Shown in pieces: positions 1 through 7,630 of a stretch of DNA of 37,796 nucleotides. The notes beneath the pieces are model-generated. The model did not search any database, was not told the origin of the DNA, and worked only from the letters and a program-made list of their open reading frames with translations. The translations under genes were made by a program, and so were the position numbers. Source of the stretch: Rhodanobacter sp. (lineage in GTDB: Bacteria; Pseudomonadota; Gammaproteobacteria; Xanthomonadales; Rhodanobacteraceae); the NCBI GenBank assembly GCA_022730295.1, contig DZCM01000010.1, positions 1 through 37,796 of the forward strand. Direction: 5' to 3'. Each line of letters opens with the position of its first letter. Position 1 is the stretch's first letter.

Positions 1-113
1 ATGGCGTTGCGGGAATCGAGTGGCGCGGTTTTGATCCGGCGCCGCATCAACAGCACGGGACGGCCGGCCGAAAGCGAGATGGAGGCAATTGAGCCGGAAC
101 GCCAGCGCGCCAC
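1..113 (-). other. Window-edge segment, possible start of an unidentified gene
   Basis: Read on the minus strand, a GTG directly follows the toxin TGA stop and opens a frame that stays open to the window edge (begins MARWRSGSIASIS, about 37 codons). It also contains an in-frame ATG. The fragment is too short to recognise, and high GC makes chance open frames common. It could be the next gene of the toxin-antitoxin transcript or nothing. Confidence 0.2.
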
Positions 114-461
114 TCAGCCGAGGATGTGCTGCAACACTTCGCGCAGGGTTTGCTGGTCGGCGCCGCTGAGCGTACCAAGCGTTTTGCGCAGCAGCGACTG
201 TTCTGCAGTGAAAAGAATCGGTTTGAAAACGGACGGCTTCAACAGTCCCGCACCACGCCAGTCAGCGGTGAGTGCCTCGCCAAATCCCAATGTTGGTCGA
301 ATCTGGCTGGTGATGGCCAGCAGGATTACATCTGCGCGGTTGCGCTGGTAGGCCGCGTTGCTGATGACCGCGGCGGGTCGTTGCTTGTATCCGGCCTGGT
401 CGGTGAACGGAAACCGCACCAGTACCACGTCGCCAAAATTACAGGCGGTCGTAATCGGCAT
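114..461 (-). CDS. PemK/MazF-family toxin
   Basis: Predicted ribosome-independent or ribosome-assisted mRNA endonuclease of the MazF/PemK/Kid fold, 115 residues, the usual family size. The family signature is visible: GDVVLVRFPFTD near residues 10-21 (the first beta hairpin) followed by KQRPAAVIS near 25-33. I start it at the ATG at 461, which has GGGGTG about 9 nt upstream; an in-frame GTG at 473 would add four residues. It overlaps the end of the upstream antitoxin by 23 bp, so the two are probably translationally coupled, which fits a toxin-antitoxin pair with the antitoxin first. The target sequence cannot be predicted from this. The family call is secure; toxicity is inferred. Confidence 0.85.
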   Translation of the reverse strand: MPITTACNFGDVVLVRFPFTDQAGYKQRPAAVISNAAYQRNRADVILLAITSQIRPTLGFGEALTADWRGAGLLKPSVFKPILFTAEQSLLRKTLGTLSGADQQTLREVLQHILG

Positions 462-645
462 CGGCGGGATCACCCCAGATTGCTTCGAGCGTGTTCTCGG
501 ACACTACCTGCGCCGCCAGTACAAGGCTGCGATCTTCGTCGCGGTTGTTGAGGAAGTCGATGAAGTCCTCGACCTCGGCCACGCGCTCGGGCGGCAGCCG
601 TTCGAGTTTCTTCACCATCTGTTCGATGTGTTGTTGTGCGGGCAT
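439..645 (-). CDS. Small antitoxin partner (DUF2281-like)
   Basis: A 68-residue acidic protein directly upstream of, and overlapping, the PemK/MazF toxin gene. It begins with a helical, charged segment (HIEQMVKKLERLPPERVAEV, residues 6-25) followed by EDFIDFLNN. It ends in AIWGDPADADYDRL, the Trp/Asp-rich C-terminal tail typical of DUF2281-type antitoxins that wrap the toxin active site. No classical AbrB or MazE DNA-binding motif is obvious, so whether it represses its own promoter is unknown. The ATG at 645 is the only plausible start. The call rests on size, the tail motif and its pairing with the toxin. Confidence 0.75.
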   Translation of the reverse strand: MPAQQHIEQMVKKLERLPPERVAEVEDFIDFLNNRDEDRSLVLAAQVVSENTLEAIWGDPADADYDRL

Positions 646-677
646 GGTCGGTTACTTGGCCGAGGATCCGGTAGACG

Positions 678-703
678 CGATTGTTTGCGTAATCGTGAGT
701 ATA
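678..703 (-). promoter_or_regulatory. Possible promoter and operator of the toxin-antitoxin pair
   Basis: On the minus strand a TATACT -10-like hexamer lies at 698-703, 53 nt upstream of the antitoxin ATG. No good -35 is seen at 16-18 bp. Just downstream is a short imperfect inverted repeat, CGATT (678-682) and AATCG (691-695), in the position expected for an autoregulatory operator. This is weak evidence. Confidence 0.3.
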
Positions 704-768
704 CTTCTTGCGGTTGGATGTGCGGCGCGAAAGCTTGTCGCCTTGTCTGGGTTGCCTCGAATCGACCG

Positions 769-1527
769 CTACTTCTTGCTGCGCAAGCGTTCTACAAGTG
801 CGCGCAGGGTGGCTTGCGCTTCGGGTGCGAACCAGCCGTCCAGAAAATCTTCGACGGGAAGTGAGCCAGGATTTTCGAACAGGCGCGCGAGGTCGGCGCG
901 TGCCATCGCGCGTGTCGTGAGCATGGCCTGGCGCGGCAGTGCGAGCATGGCTTCCAGCCACACCAGCGTGCGTTGCACGACATGATCGACATCGGTCAGT
1001 TCATCGACCATGCCCGCAGCGAGTGCAGCCTCGGAATCCAGCAGCGCGCCGGCTGTGAGCAGGCGCTCCGCGCGGTAGCTGCCGACCAGTCGCCGCAACC
1101 CGGCCTGGATGCAGTCGGGCACGGTGAGACCGACTTGCACTTCGTTGAGGCCGATCCGGAATTCACCGCTTGCCATCACGCGGTAGTCGCAGAAGATTGC
1201 GAGCACCGCGCCGCCGGCCGGGCTGTGGCCAGTGACGGCGGCCGCAACCGGAATCGGCGCGCGCGCCAGCGCGGCGCACACGCCGAAGAAGTCGTTCCAG
1301 AACGCGCGCATCGCAGCGCGGTCCAGTTGCAGCAGCGCGGGGATGTCGAGTCCGGCGGAGAACAGGCCGGGAGATCCGGATAGCACCAAGGCTGCAGCGC
1401 CGTTGCGGGGAGCGTCGGTGATCGCGGTGCGCAATGCTGCGATGAGTTCCGGATTCAGCGCGTTGACCGGCGGCCGCGCGAGGTGCAGTTCGAGGATGCC
1501 GTGGTCGTGCTGGATCGTTTCGAGCAT
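769..1527 (-). CDS. Enoyl-CoA hydratase/isomerase family, ECI1-like delta3,delta2-enoyl-CoA isomerase
   Basis: A 252-residue crotonase-fold protein. Its oxyanion-hole segments are clear: FSAGLDI at 56-62 and HSPAGG at 101-106. The region IGLNEVQVGL (125-134), the PAGG...CDYR pattern and the C-terminal ending LERLKEEK-like (LVERLRSKK) match my memory of mitochondrial ECI1 better than classical enoyl-CoA hydratase. Glu129 in LNE corresponds to the single catalytic Glu of the isomerases, and the second hydratase Glu is absent (VPDC region). It probably shifts a 3-enoyl to a 2-trans-enoyl double bond during beta-oxidation of unsaturated fatty acids. The ATG at 1527 opens the conserved N terminus. 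It lies downstream of the DUF4139 gene across a repeat element and has no beta-oxidation neighbours. The fold is certain; the isomerase subtype is an inference. Confidence 0.8.
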   Translation of the reverse strand: MLETIQHDHGILELHLARPPVNALNPELIAALRTAITDAPRNGAAALVLSGSPGLFSAGLDIPALLQLDRAAMRAFWNDFFGVCAALARAPIPVAAAVTGHSPAGGAVLAIFCDYRVMASGEFRIGLNEVQVGLTVPDCIQAGLRRLVGSYRAERLLTAGALLDSEAALAAGMVDELTDVDHVVQRTLVWLEAMLALPRQAMLTTRAMARADLARLFENPGSLPVEDFLDGWFAPEAQATLRALVERLRSKK

Positions 1528-1574
1528 GAGGTGCTCCTGTTGTGGGGCGACGCGCAGGCGATTGTGCGTGGACT

Positions 1575-1665
1575 GGCATCCCCCCGCGCTTTTGGCGCGA
1601 CCCCCTTCGTTTCGAAGGGGGTGGGCTTGATTCGCTTTCCCGAGTCCAGAGTCGAGTCCCGAGTG
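1575..1665. repeat. Composite intergenic repeat, copy A (two hairpins plus 7-bp repeats)
   Basis: The segment starts GGCATCCCCCCGCGC and is followed by a GCGC hairpin, then a perfect 9-bp hairpin (1601-1609 with 1613-1621, loop TTT). After a short spacer come degenerate copies of the heptamer CCGAGTC, at 1640-1646, in broken form near 1652, and at 1659-1665. The last base touches the stop codon of the DUF4139 gene (1666). A second copy lies at 12439-12524 in the same orientation. Confidence 0.85.
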
Positions 1666-3126
1666 TTACATGTCTTTCGGTAGCCAGTGGTATTGGATCG
1701 TGTAGTCGACGGCAGCCTTGCCATGTGCCGGTACGGGCACCTCGAATTCCAGAAGTTGCGGGGTTTGCTGCGAAGGTTTGCTGCTGGACGATGCGACGGA
1801 CCACTCGCGCCAACGGTTGGGATGTTCGCGCAGGGTCACCGTGCGCGCGGCATCGCCGCCGTTGCTCAGGGTGATTCGGTACGACTCGCTCATGCTGTGG
1901 GCGGCGGCGTCGACGTGGAACGATGTGCGCTCACGGTTGACGCGCAGGTCGAAGCTCTGGCCCAACTGCACCGCCACGTGCTGGCCTTTGGGCGTGTCCG
2001 CGACGTCGCCCTCTCCGAGCAGGGCAGGCGCGCCGTCGCTGTCGATCCACGCGCGCAACGTGCCCGCGGGCAAGGCGTCCGGTGCGGTGAAGGCCAGCGT
2101 GCTGGCAATCGCGCGATTCTTGTACTCGCCGTCGGCGTAGTCGCTGGTGCGCGGATGCGGCGGCGAATAGGCATTGCCGTCCTCGACAATGTATTGGCGT
2201 TCGCAGGACAGCGTTTGCGCGGGGTACAAAGGTGTCAACGTGACGGTTCCAGCGGGCAGGGTTACGGGTTCGCCCAAGGTGAAGCCGCGATAGTCGCCAA
2301 GCGATGCCTGCACTGGCATCGCGGCCGCGGCCAACGGCGCGGGCGCCGACATGGTACGGAAGCGTGCGATGCCGCGGTCGCCGAGGTTGGGTTGTCCCGC
2401 GACCAGCGTGATCGCGGCGCCGGAATAATCACGCCCGCTGCGGTTGGCGATGCTGGCTTCCATTTCGAACTGCATCCGGCAGGATGAGCCGCTCGCGAGG
2501 GTTGCCTTGTATGCAGCGCGCCAGCCGAGGCCGGACGTGGTGTAGGTGATTTGTGCATCGCGGTTCCCCGCAGACTTCGCATAGACGGAGAGCAACAGGC
2601 TGCTGCCTCCCGAGACGGAATCCGCAGGCAAGGTGACCGACGCGTACTGGTGGACGAAGTGCACCTTGCCGTCGGCAGTGCGCAGCATCAGCCCGGCGTC
2701 GGATGCACCCAGCAATTCACCGCTGAATTGCGGCCCGAGCGCTGTGTCGCTGCGCGAGTCGGTGGACACGCTCACCTCGGACCCGATCGCGCCGTCCAGA
2801 GCGCCGTTGGCACTCGCGTTGGCCAGCACCACGCGCTGGCCGAGCACCGTGACCTTTGATGCGCCGCCGAAGCCGACCGAGATCGCTTCCGGGTCCAACG
2901 TCGCCGGCAGCCCGCCGATGCGAAGTTCGTGTTGGCCGGCAGTGACGTCGAGCGCGCGCGTTTCGTGCACCAATGCGTGGCCGGTGTCGAGCGTGCCTTG
3001 CGAGGTGCCCGAAAAAAGCGCGTTGTTGTTGGCGTGATAGATCGTGAGCGTCGGTGCCGGCGCGGCCAGCATGGCGGGCGAGACGAGTAGTGCGGCGAGT
3101 GCTGCAGCAAGTGTTTTGCGAGGCAT
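1666..3126 (-). CDS. DUF4139 domain protein, predicted exported
   Basis: A 486-residue protein with a clear Sec signal peptide (basic MPRK, then an Ala/Leu core, cleavage probably near AMLA-AP around residue 21). The stretch YTTSGLGWRAAYKATL at 195-210 is the hallmark of the DUF4139 domain found in the mucoidy-inhibitor MuiA-like family, and the rest is beta-rich. It is shorter than family members that carry a long N-terminal DUF4140 coiled-coil part, so it appears to be the compact type. The biochemical role is unknown. It follows ptsI by 75 bp on the same strand and may be the last gene of that transcript. Its stop codon abuts a repeat element. I am confident of the family, not of any function. 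Confidence 0.8.
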   Translation of the reverse strand: MPRKTLAAALAALLVSPAMLAAPAPTLTIYHANNNALFSGTSQGTLDTGHALVHETRALDVTAGQHELRIGGLPATLDPEAISVGFGGASKVTVLGQRVVLANASANGALDGAIGSEVSVSTDSRSDTALGPQFSGELLGASDAGLMLRTADGKVHFVHQYASVTLPADSVSGGSSLLLSVYAKSAGNRDAQITYTTSGLGWRAAYKATLASGSSCRMQFEMEASIANRSGRDYSGAAITLVAGQPNLGDRGIARFRTMSAPAPLAAAAMPVQASLGDYRGFTLGEPVTLPAGTVTLTPLYPAQTLSCERQYIVEDGNAYSPPHPRTSDYADGEYKNRAIASTLAFTAPDALPAGTLRAWIDSDGAPALLGEGDVADTPKGQHVAVQLGQSFDLRVNRERTSFHVDAAAHSMSESYRITLSNGGDAARTVTLREHPNRWREWSVASSSSKPSQQTPQLLEFEVPVPAHGKAAVDYTIQYHWLPKDM

Positions 3127-3201
3127 GGAGCATCTCCCGGTTGAACAAGAGGATTGGATGATAGACGCGACGCCTGAACCTGTCGTTCACTGCGGCGCCG
3201 G

Positions 3202-4938
3202 TCACGCGGCGGTGGCGATGTCCTGCAATAACGCTGCGACTTCGCTGTGGTCGTTGGCGCGCAGCAGGCGTGGCGCCAGCGCACGCAGCGCGGCGCGGTC
3301 GCAGTGCGCCAGCGCATCGCGTTGGGCGAGGATGCGGTCCGGTGACATGCTGAAGTCCTCCAGGCCGAGTGCCACCAGCAGCGGCGCGAAGGCCGGATCG
3401 CCGGCGATCTCGCCGCACAGGCACACCGGTTTGCGCGCGTGCCGCGCGTGGCCGATGATCCAGGCGAGCAGGTGCAGTACGGCCGGGTGCGCAGGCTGAT
3501 AGAGCTTGCCCAACTGGTCGTTGTTGCGGTCCACCGCCAGCACGTACTGGGTCAGGTCGTTGCTGCCGATGGCGAGGAAATCCGCGACGTCCAGCAGCGC
3601 GCGAACATTGATCGCCGCAGCCGGCACTTCGATCATTGCGCCGAGTTCGAACTGGTCGGGGATTTCGTGGCCTTCGGTGCGCAGGTCGCGGGCGCATTCG
3701 TTCAACAGGCGGCGTACTTCGACCAGTTGCGCCGCATCGGTGATCATCGGCACGAGGATGCGCAGCGGCCCGTAGCAGCTCGCGCGCAGGATCGCGCGCA
3801 GTTGCGTGACGAACACATCGGGCTGGCGCAGCGACAGACGCACGCCGCGCACGCCCAGCGCCGGGTTGGGTTCGGAGGCCTCCACCAGTCCCGCGGAATC
3901 GGCCTTGTCGGCGCCGAGGTCGAGGGTGCGGATGGTGACCGGCTGCCCGCCCGCGCCGAACATGGCGTCGCGGTACGCGTTGAATTGCTCGTCTTCGTTC
4001 GGCAGTCCGGCGCTGGAAAGGAACAGGGATTCGGTGCGGTACAGGCCGACCCCGGCGGCGCCGAGATTGCGTGCCAGCTCGACATCGTCGGGACGCTCGG
4101 CGTTGGCAAAGATGCGTAGCGGGTGGCCATCGCGCGTGCGCGTTTCGGCGCCGGCCAGGCGCGCCAAACGCTGGCCCTCGCGCAGTGCGTCGCGTTGCCA
4201 GGTGCGAAATCGGGCGAGATCCTGCGCCGCGGGGTGCACCACCACTTCGCCGCGCACGCCATCGACCAGGGCGAGGTCGCCATCGCGCAGGTCGTCGAGT
4301 ACGCCGGTGACGTTCACCAGCATCGGCAAGTGCATGCTGCGGGCGAGGATGGCGCTGTGCGAATACGGGCTGCCGGATTCGGACACCACCGCGAGAATAC
4401 CGTGGCTGGCCAGGTGCGCGAGCTCGCCCGGGGCGATGCTGTCGGTGACCAGGATCTCACCGACGCGTGTCGCCAACTTTTTTTCTTCGTTGCTGGCCTG
4501 TCGCGCGAGTGCGCTCTGCACGCGTGCGATCACATGGCCAACATCCTCGCCGCGGCTGCGCAGGTAGGGGTCGTCCATCGCATCGAACACCGCCACGAGG
4601 CGGTCGCGCTGGGCTTTCAATGCGGCCTCCGCGCGATAGTGACCCTTGCGGATCATCGCACGCAGGCCCTCCCGCAGATCCGGGTCGTTGAGCAGCTGCG
4701 CGTGGGCATCGATGAACTCGCCAACCTCACGCGCAAGGGTGCCATGCAGCTTGCGCCGCAGTTCGGCAAGGTCCGCGTGCGCTGCAGCGAAGGCCTTTTC
4801 AAGGCGTGCGATTTCCGCATCAACCTCGGTATCCGGCAGCGGGCTGCTGTCGACGCTGAAGCGCGCGGGCCGTTCCAGCCGCACCCGGCCGAGCGCCATG
4901 CCCGGCGCGGCCGCGTTGCCGGGGAAGGCTCGCCTCAT
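3202..4938 (-). CDS. ptsI: PTS enzyme I (phosphoenolpyruvate-protein phosphotransferase)
   Basis: Enzyme I takes phosphate from phosphoenolpyruvate and passes it to His15 of HPr in the cytosol. At 578 residues from the ATG at 4938 it is normal length; the frame is open further upstream, but that part lies over ptsH. The phosphorylated histidine is His194 in ESGSPYSHSAILARS. The C-terminal PEP-binding barrel shows GLYRTESLFLSS, VDFLAIGSNDL-like (ADFLAIGSNDLTQY) and CGEIAGDP with Cys near 508. It lacks the GAF domain of PtsP (EI-Ntr). The start overlaps the ptsH stop as ATGA, so translation is coupled. With HPr, HPr kinase and one EIIA nearby but no EIIB or EIIC, this PTS is probably regulatory. 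Confidence 0.95.
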   Translation of the reverse strand: MRRAFPGNAAAPGMALGRVRLERPARFSVDSSPLPDTEVDAEIARLEKAFAAAHADLAELRRKLHGTLAREVGEFIDAHAQLLNDPDLREGLRAMIRKGHYRAEAALKAQRDRLVAVFDAMDDPYLRSRGEDVGHVIARVQSALARQASNEEKKLATRVGEILVTDSIAPGELAHLASHGILAVVSESGSPYSHSAILARSMHLPMLVNVTGVLDDLRDGDLALVDGVRGEVVVHPAAQDLARFRTWQRDALREGQRLARLAGAETRTRDGHPLRIFANAERPDDVELARNLGAAGVGLYRTESLFLSSAGLPNEDEQFNAYRDAMFGAGGQPVTIRTLDLGADKADSAGLVEASEPNPALGVRGVRLSLRQPDVFVTQLRAILRASCYGPLRILVPMITDAAQLVEVRRLLNECARDLRTEGHEIPDQFELGAMIEVPAAAINVRALLDVADFLAIGSNDLTQYVLAVDRNNDQLGKLYQPAHPAVLHLLAWIIGHARHARKPVCLCGEIAGDPAFAPLLVALGLEDFSMSPDRILAQRDALAHCDRAALRALAPRLLRANDHSEVAALLQDIATAA

Positions 4939-5204
4939 GCGCCCTCGTCGAACTTGCGGTTGAACAGGTCGACCACCGCATCCAGCGCGGCGGTTTCGTC
5001 GGGGCCTTCTGCGCGCAGCAGCAACGGCGTGCCGATGGCGGCCGCCAACATCATCACGCCCATGATGCTCTGGGCGTTGACCTCGCGGCCGTCGTGGATC
5101 ACCCACACGCTGGACTTGAAGCCCTGCACGAGTTGCACCAGCTTGGCCGACGCGCGCGCGTGCAGGCCGAGCTTGTTGCTGACGACGACTTCCTTCTCGA
5201 CCAT
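4935..5204 (-). CDS. ptsH: HPr phosphocarrier protein
   Basis: An 89-residue HPr. From the ATG at 5204 the EI-phosphorylated histidine falls exactly at residue 15 (KLGLHARAS) and the HPr-kinase serine exactly at residue 46 (NAQSIMG), the canonical numbering. This is why I prefer this start to the in-frame ATG at 5234. Having both sites, together with hprK four genes upstream in the same cluster, indicates that HPr is controlled both by PEP-dependent transfer and by ATP-dependent serine phosphorylation. It lies between the EIIA gene (70-bp gap) and ptsI (ATGA overlap). Confidence 0.95.
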   Translation of the reverse strand: MVEKEVVVSNKLGLHARASAKLVQLVQGFKSSVWVIHDGREVNAQSIMGVMMLAAAIGTPLLLRAEGPDETAALDAVVDLFNRKFDEGA

Positions 5205-5274
5205 CGGGGCATTCCGGGGTGTTGGCGCAGGCATGCCGCTACGTTACCAAAACCTGGAATCCCGGTCGTGGTGC

Positions 5275-5703
5275 TCAGGCTTTGTCGATGCAAATTCCAC
5301 TGCGTCCGCCGCTGGCGGCGACTTCGGCCAGCTCGTCCAGCGGTTTGTCGACGTAGTTGAGCACGCGCAGCAGCATCGGCAGGTTGAGGCCGGATACGGA
5401 GCGGGCGCGCAAGCCGCGTGCGGCGAGCTTGTTGGCGATATTGCAGGGCGTGCCGCCGTAGAGGTCGGCGAGCACCAGCACGCCGCCGCCATGGTCGAGC
5501 GCCCGCACGGCGCGCGCGGCGGCGTCGAGCAGGGCATCGGGGTCGTCGTTGGCGCCGACTTCCAGCGCATCCAGTTGGCAGGGCAGGCGCGGCATCACAT
5601 GCTGCGCAGCGGCGATCAGCGCGCGTCCGATTTCTTCGTGGGTCAGCAGCAGGATGCCGGCCGGCGCAACTTCATCCGGGCGGAGGGCGGTGGCTGTGGT
5701 CAT
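5275..5703 (-). CDS. PTS EIIA component, mannose type
   Basis: A 142-residue single-domain EIIA of the mannose (ManX) fold. His22 in ILLLTHEEIG is the expected phosphorylation site, and DLYGGTPCN at 80-88 matches the DxxGGSPxN segment of ManX. It is not fused to EIIB, and no EIIB, EIIC or EIID lies in this cluster, so a transport role here is unlikely. In related bacteria such EIIAs are thought to act as phosphorylation-state sensors in a regulatory PTS. It is 63 bp downstream of rapZ and 70 bp upstream of ptsH, in the same direction. Confidence 0.85.
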   Translation of the reverse strand: MTTATALRPDEVAPAGILLLTHEEIGRALIAAAQHVMPRLPCQLDALEVGANDDPDALLDAAARAVRALDHGGGVLVLADLYGGTPCNIANKLAARGLRARSVSGLNLPMLLRVLNYVDKPLDELAEVAASGGRSGICIDKA

Positions 5704-5766
5704 GGTGGAGCGTCGGGGAAGGATGCCAGGTACCGTGCAAGATTCGATCCAAACAAGGTAACCCGG

Positions 5767-6645
5767 TCACTCCAGTTCACGGTGGAAGATGAGAACCTGG
5801 TCGCGGATCGCACGATAATGCTCGGCGAGGCATTCGGCAATGTACACCGAACGGTGGCGGCCGCCTGTGCAGCCGATCGCGACGGTCAGGTAGCCCTTGT
5901 CTTCGTTGTCGAAGCGTGGCAGCCACGCGTCCAGGAAGGTTTTGATGTCAGTCAGGTATTGTACTACGAGTCCCTGGCCAGCGAGGAATTCGCGGACCGC
6001 GGCGTCCTGACCGGAAAGCGGGCGCAGGCGCGGGTCCCAATGGGGGTTGGGCAGGCTGCGTGCGTCGAACACGAAATCGCAGTCCGCGGGCAGGCCGCGC
6101 GCGTAGGCGAAGGATTCGAACATGAGGGTCAGGCTGCCGTGGGCGCCGCCGTAGCCGGTCGCGATCTGGCGCCGCAGCTGGTGCACGTTGGTGTCGCTGG
6201 TGTCGATCGCGCGGTTGGCGATCGCGCGCAGCGGGCGTAGCCGTGCGCGTTCCTCGGCGATGGCATCGACCAGTGAGCGGCCATGTTCCGACAGCGGATG
6301 CCGACGGCGCGAGTATGCGTAACGCTTCAACAGCACCTCATCGTTGGATTCAAGGAATACCAACTCGGCGTCGGCGCCGGCCTCGGCCAGCTTGGAGAGC
6401 GCCTCGGGCATGTGCTCGAGGTCGCCGCGGCTGCGCACGTCGACGCCTACCGCCATGCCGGGCAGTACGCCGCGATCGCCTTCGCCGAGCGCGCGGTACA
6501 ACGACACCAGCAATGCTGTCGGCAGGTTGTCGACGCAGTAGAAGCCGAGATCCTCGAAGGCGCGCAGGGCCACCGTCTTGCCGGCGCCGGAGAGCCCGCT
6601 GAGGACGACGACGCGGGTCGGCGGGGAGTCGTGGGCGGTGGTCAT
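5767..6645 (-). CDS. rapZ: RapZ nucleotide-binding/RNA-binding adaptor
   Basis: A 292-residue protein of the RapZ (formerly YvcJ/YhbJ) family. The N-terminal P-loop is GLSGAGKT at 17-24, followed by ALRAFEDLGFYCVDNLP, a highly conserved family stretch. The C-terminal domain has GCTGGRHRS at 258-266, which forms part of the ligand- and RNA-binding region. In enterobacteria RapZ senses glucosamine-6-phosphate and targets a small RNA for cleavage to control glmS; whether that holds here is unknown. The start is 7 bp after the hprK stop, consistent with one transcript. The hprK-rapZ-EIIA-HPr order is typical of this cluster. Confidence 0.93.
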   Translation of the reverse strand: MTTAHDSPPTRVVVLSGLSGAGKTVALRAFEDLGFYCVDNLPTALLVSLYRALGEGDRGVLPGMAVGVDVRSRGDLEHMPEALSKLAEAGADAELVFLESNDEVLLKRYAYSRRRHPLSEHGRSLVDAIAEERARLRPLRAIANRAIDTSDTNVHQLRRQIATGYGGAHGSLTLMFESFAYARGLPADCDFVFDARSLPNPHWDPRLRPLSGQDAAVREFLAGQGLVVQYLTDIKTFLDAWLPRFDNEDKGYLTVAIGCTGGRHRSVYIAECLAEHYRAIRDQVLIFHRELE

Positions 6646-6652
6646 TGGCGGC

Positions 6653-7597
6653 TCATCCGGGTTGCCGTTGCAGGCGTGCGGCTTGCCTGTCCATGAAGAT
6701 ACGGGCTTGGTCGATGCCCTGCGATTTCAGCTTGTGGCTGCGCACGGCTGCCTCGACCAGCACGGCGAGGTTGCGCCCGGGCGCGACCGGAATGGTGATC
6801 TGCGGAATCTTCACGTCCAGTACCTCGCGGGTACCGATGTCGCCGGTCAGACGCACCATCGCGTCCCCGGATTCGTCACCCGCTGGCGTCAGATGCACGA
6901 TCAAACGCAGGTACTTGGATCGCTTGACCGCGGCGTGGCCGAACATCTCGCGCACGTTGAGGACGCCAAGGCCGCGTACTTCCAGCAGGTCGCGCAGGAT
7001 CTCCGGGCAGGCACCATCGATGACGTCGGGCGCGATCAGGGTGAACTCGGGGGCGTCGTCGGCCACCAGCCGGTGGCCGCGGGTGATCAATTCCAGCGCC
7101 AATTCGCTTTTGCCGCTGCCTGGTGTGCCGGTGATCAGCACGCCGATCGAATGCACCTCCATGAACACGCCGTGCAAGGTCACCTGCGGTGCCAGCGCAC
7201 GCGCCAGCTTGTACTGCAGGAAGGTCAGCAAGTCGTGCCCGCGACGCGAACTCACCCACAACGGCGTGCCGGTTTCCTCGGCGGCATCGCGCAAGTCGGC
7301 GGGGACGGCCTGGTCCTTGGTGACGATCAGCGCGATCGGCTGGTGCGCGAAGATCTTCTGCACGGTTTCCCAACGCTGGCGCGCGTCGAGTCCGTCGAGA
7401 TAGTTGAGTTCCTCGCCGCCGACGATCTGCAGCTTGTTGGGATAGATGATGTTGAGGTAGCCGACCTCGGACGGACGCCGCGACCCGGCGCTGCCTTGTT
7501 GCAGGGCGCGCTCGGCGCCAGCCTGGCCCGCCACCCAGCGCAGGGCCATGCGTTCGCGGATGTCGTCGAAGAGTTCGCGCGCGCTGAGTCGGTTCAC
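6653..7597 (-). CDS. hprK: HPr kinase/phosphorylase
   Basis: A bifunctional enzyme that phosphorylates and dephosphorylates HPr on Ser46. It is 314 residues, matching the family. Visible motifs are the P-loop GTPGSGKS at 157-164, VADDAPEF just after it, and the HprK signature [15 protein letters not shown] at 206-220. I start it at the GTG at 7597 (reads [12 protein letters not shown]), because this aligns with the usual N terminus xxTARELFxxxxxxLxLRWVAG and no ATG is available there; the open frame further upstream is not protein-like. The ribosome binding site GGGGAC is buried in a perfect hairpin (see 7603-7630). It is followed by rapZ after 7 bp. Confidence 0.93.
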   Translation of the reverse strand: MNRLSARELFDDIRERMALRWVAGQAGAERALQQGSAGSRRPSEVGYLNIIYPNKLQIVGGEELNYLDGLDARQRWETVQKIFAHQPIALIVTKDQAVPADLRDAAEETGTPLWVSSRRGHDLLTFLQYKLARALAPQVTLHGVFMEVHSIGVLITGTPGSGKSELALELITRGHRLVADDAPEFTLIAPDVIDGACPEILRDLLEVRGLGVLNVREMFGHAAVKRSKYLRLIVHLTPAGDESGDAMVRLTGDIGTREVLDVKIPQITIPVAPGRNLAVLVEAAVRSHKLKSQGIDQARIFMDRQAARLQRQPG

Positions 7598-7602
7598 GTC
7601 TC

Positions 7603-7630
7603 GTCCCCGTCCGCGGTAGCGGACGGGGAC
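7603..7630 (-). promoter_or_regulatory. Perfect hairpin covering the hprK ribosome binding site
   Basis: Two arms of 12 bp (7603-7614 and 7619-7630) are exact inverse complements with a 4-nt loop. On the hprK message the 3' arm reads GCGGACGGGGAC and ends 5 nt before the GTG start codon, so the GGGGA Shine-Dalgarno-like run is base-paired. There is no T-run, so it is not a standard terminator. It is a candidate translational control element. Confidence 0.7.

Noticed and set aside
5202-5234. A longer ptsH start at 5234.
   Set aside because: Only the start at 5204 puts the active-site histidine at 15 and the regulatory serine at 46.
4123-6240. A 705-codon open frame on the plus strand.
   Set aside because: It lies antisense to ptsI, ptsH, the EIIA gene and rapZ, all with clear motifs. 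High-GC third codon positions on the other strand create such long shadows.
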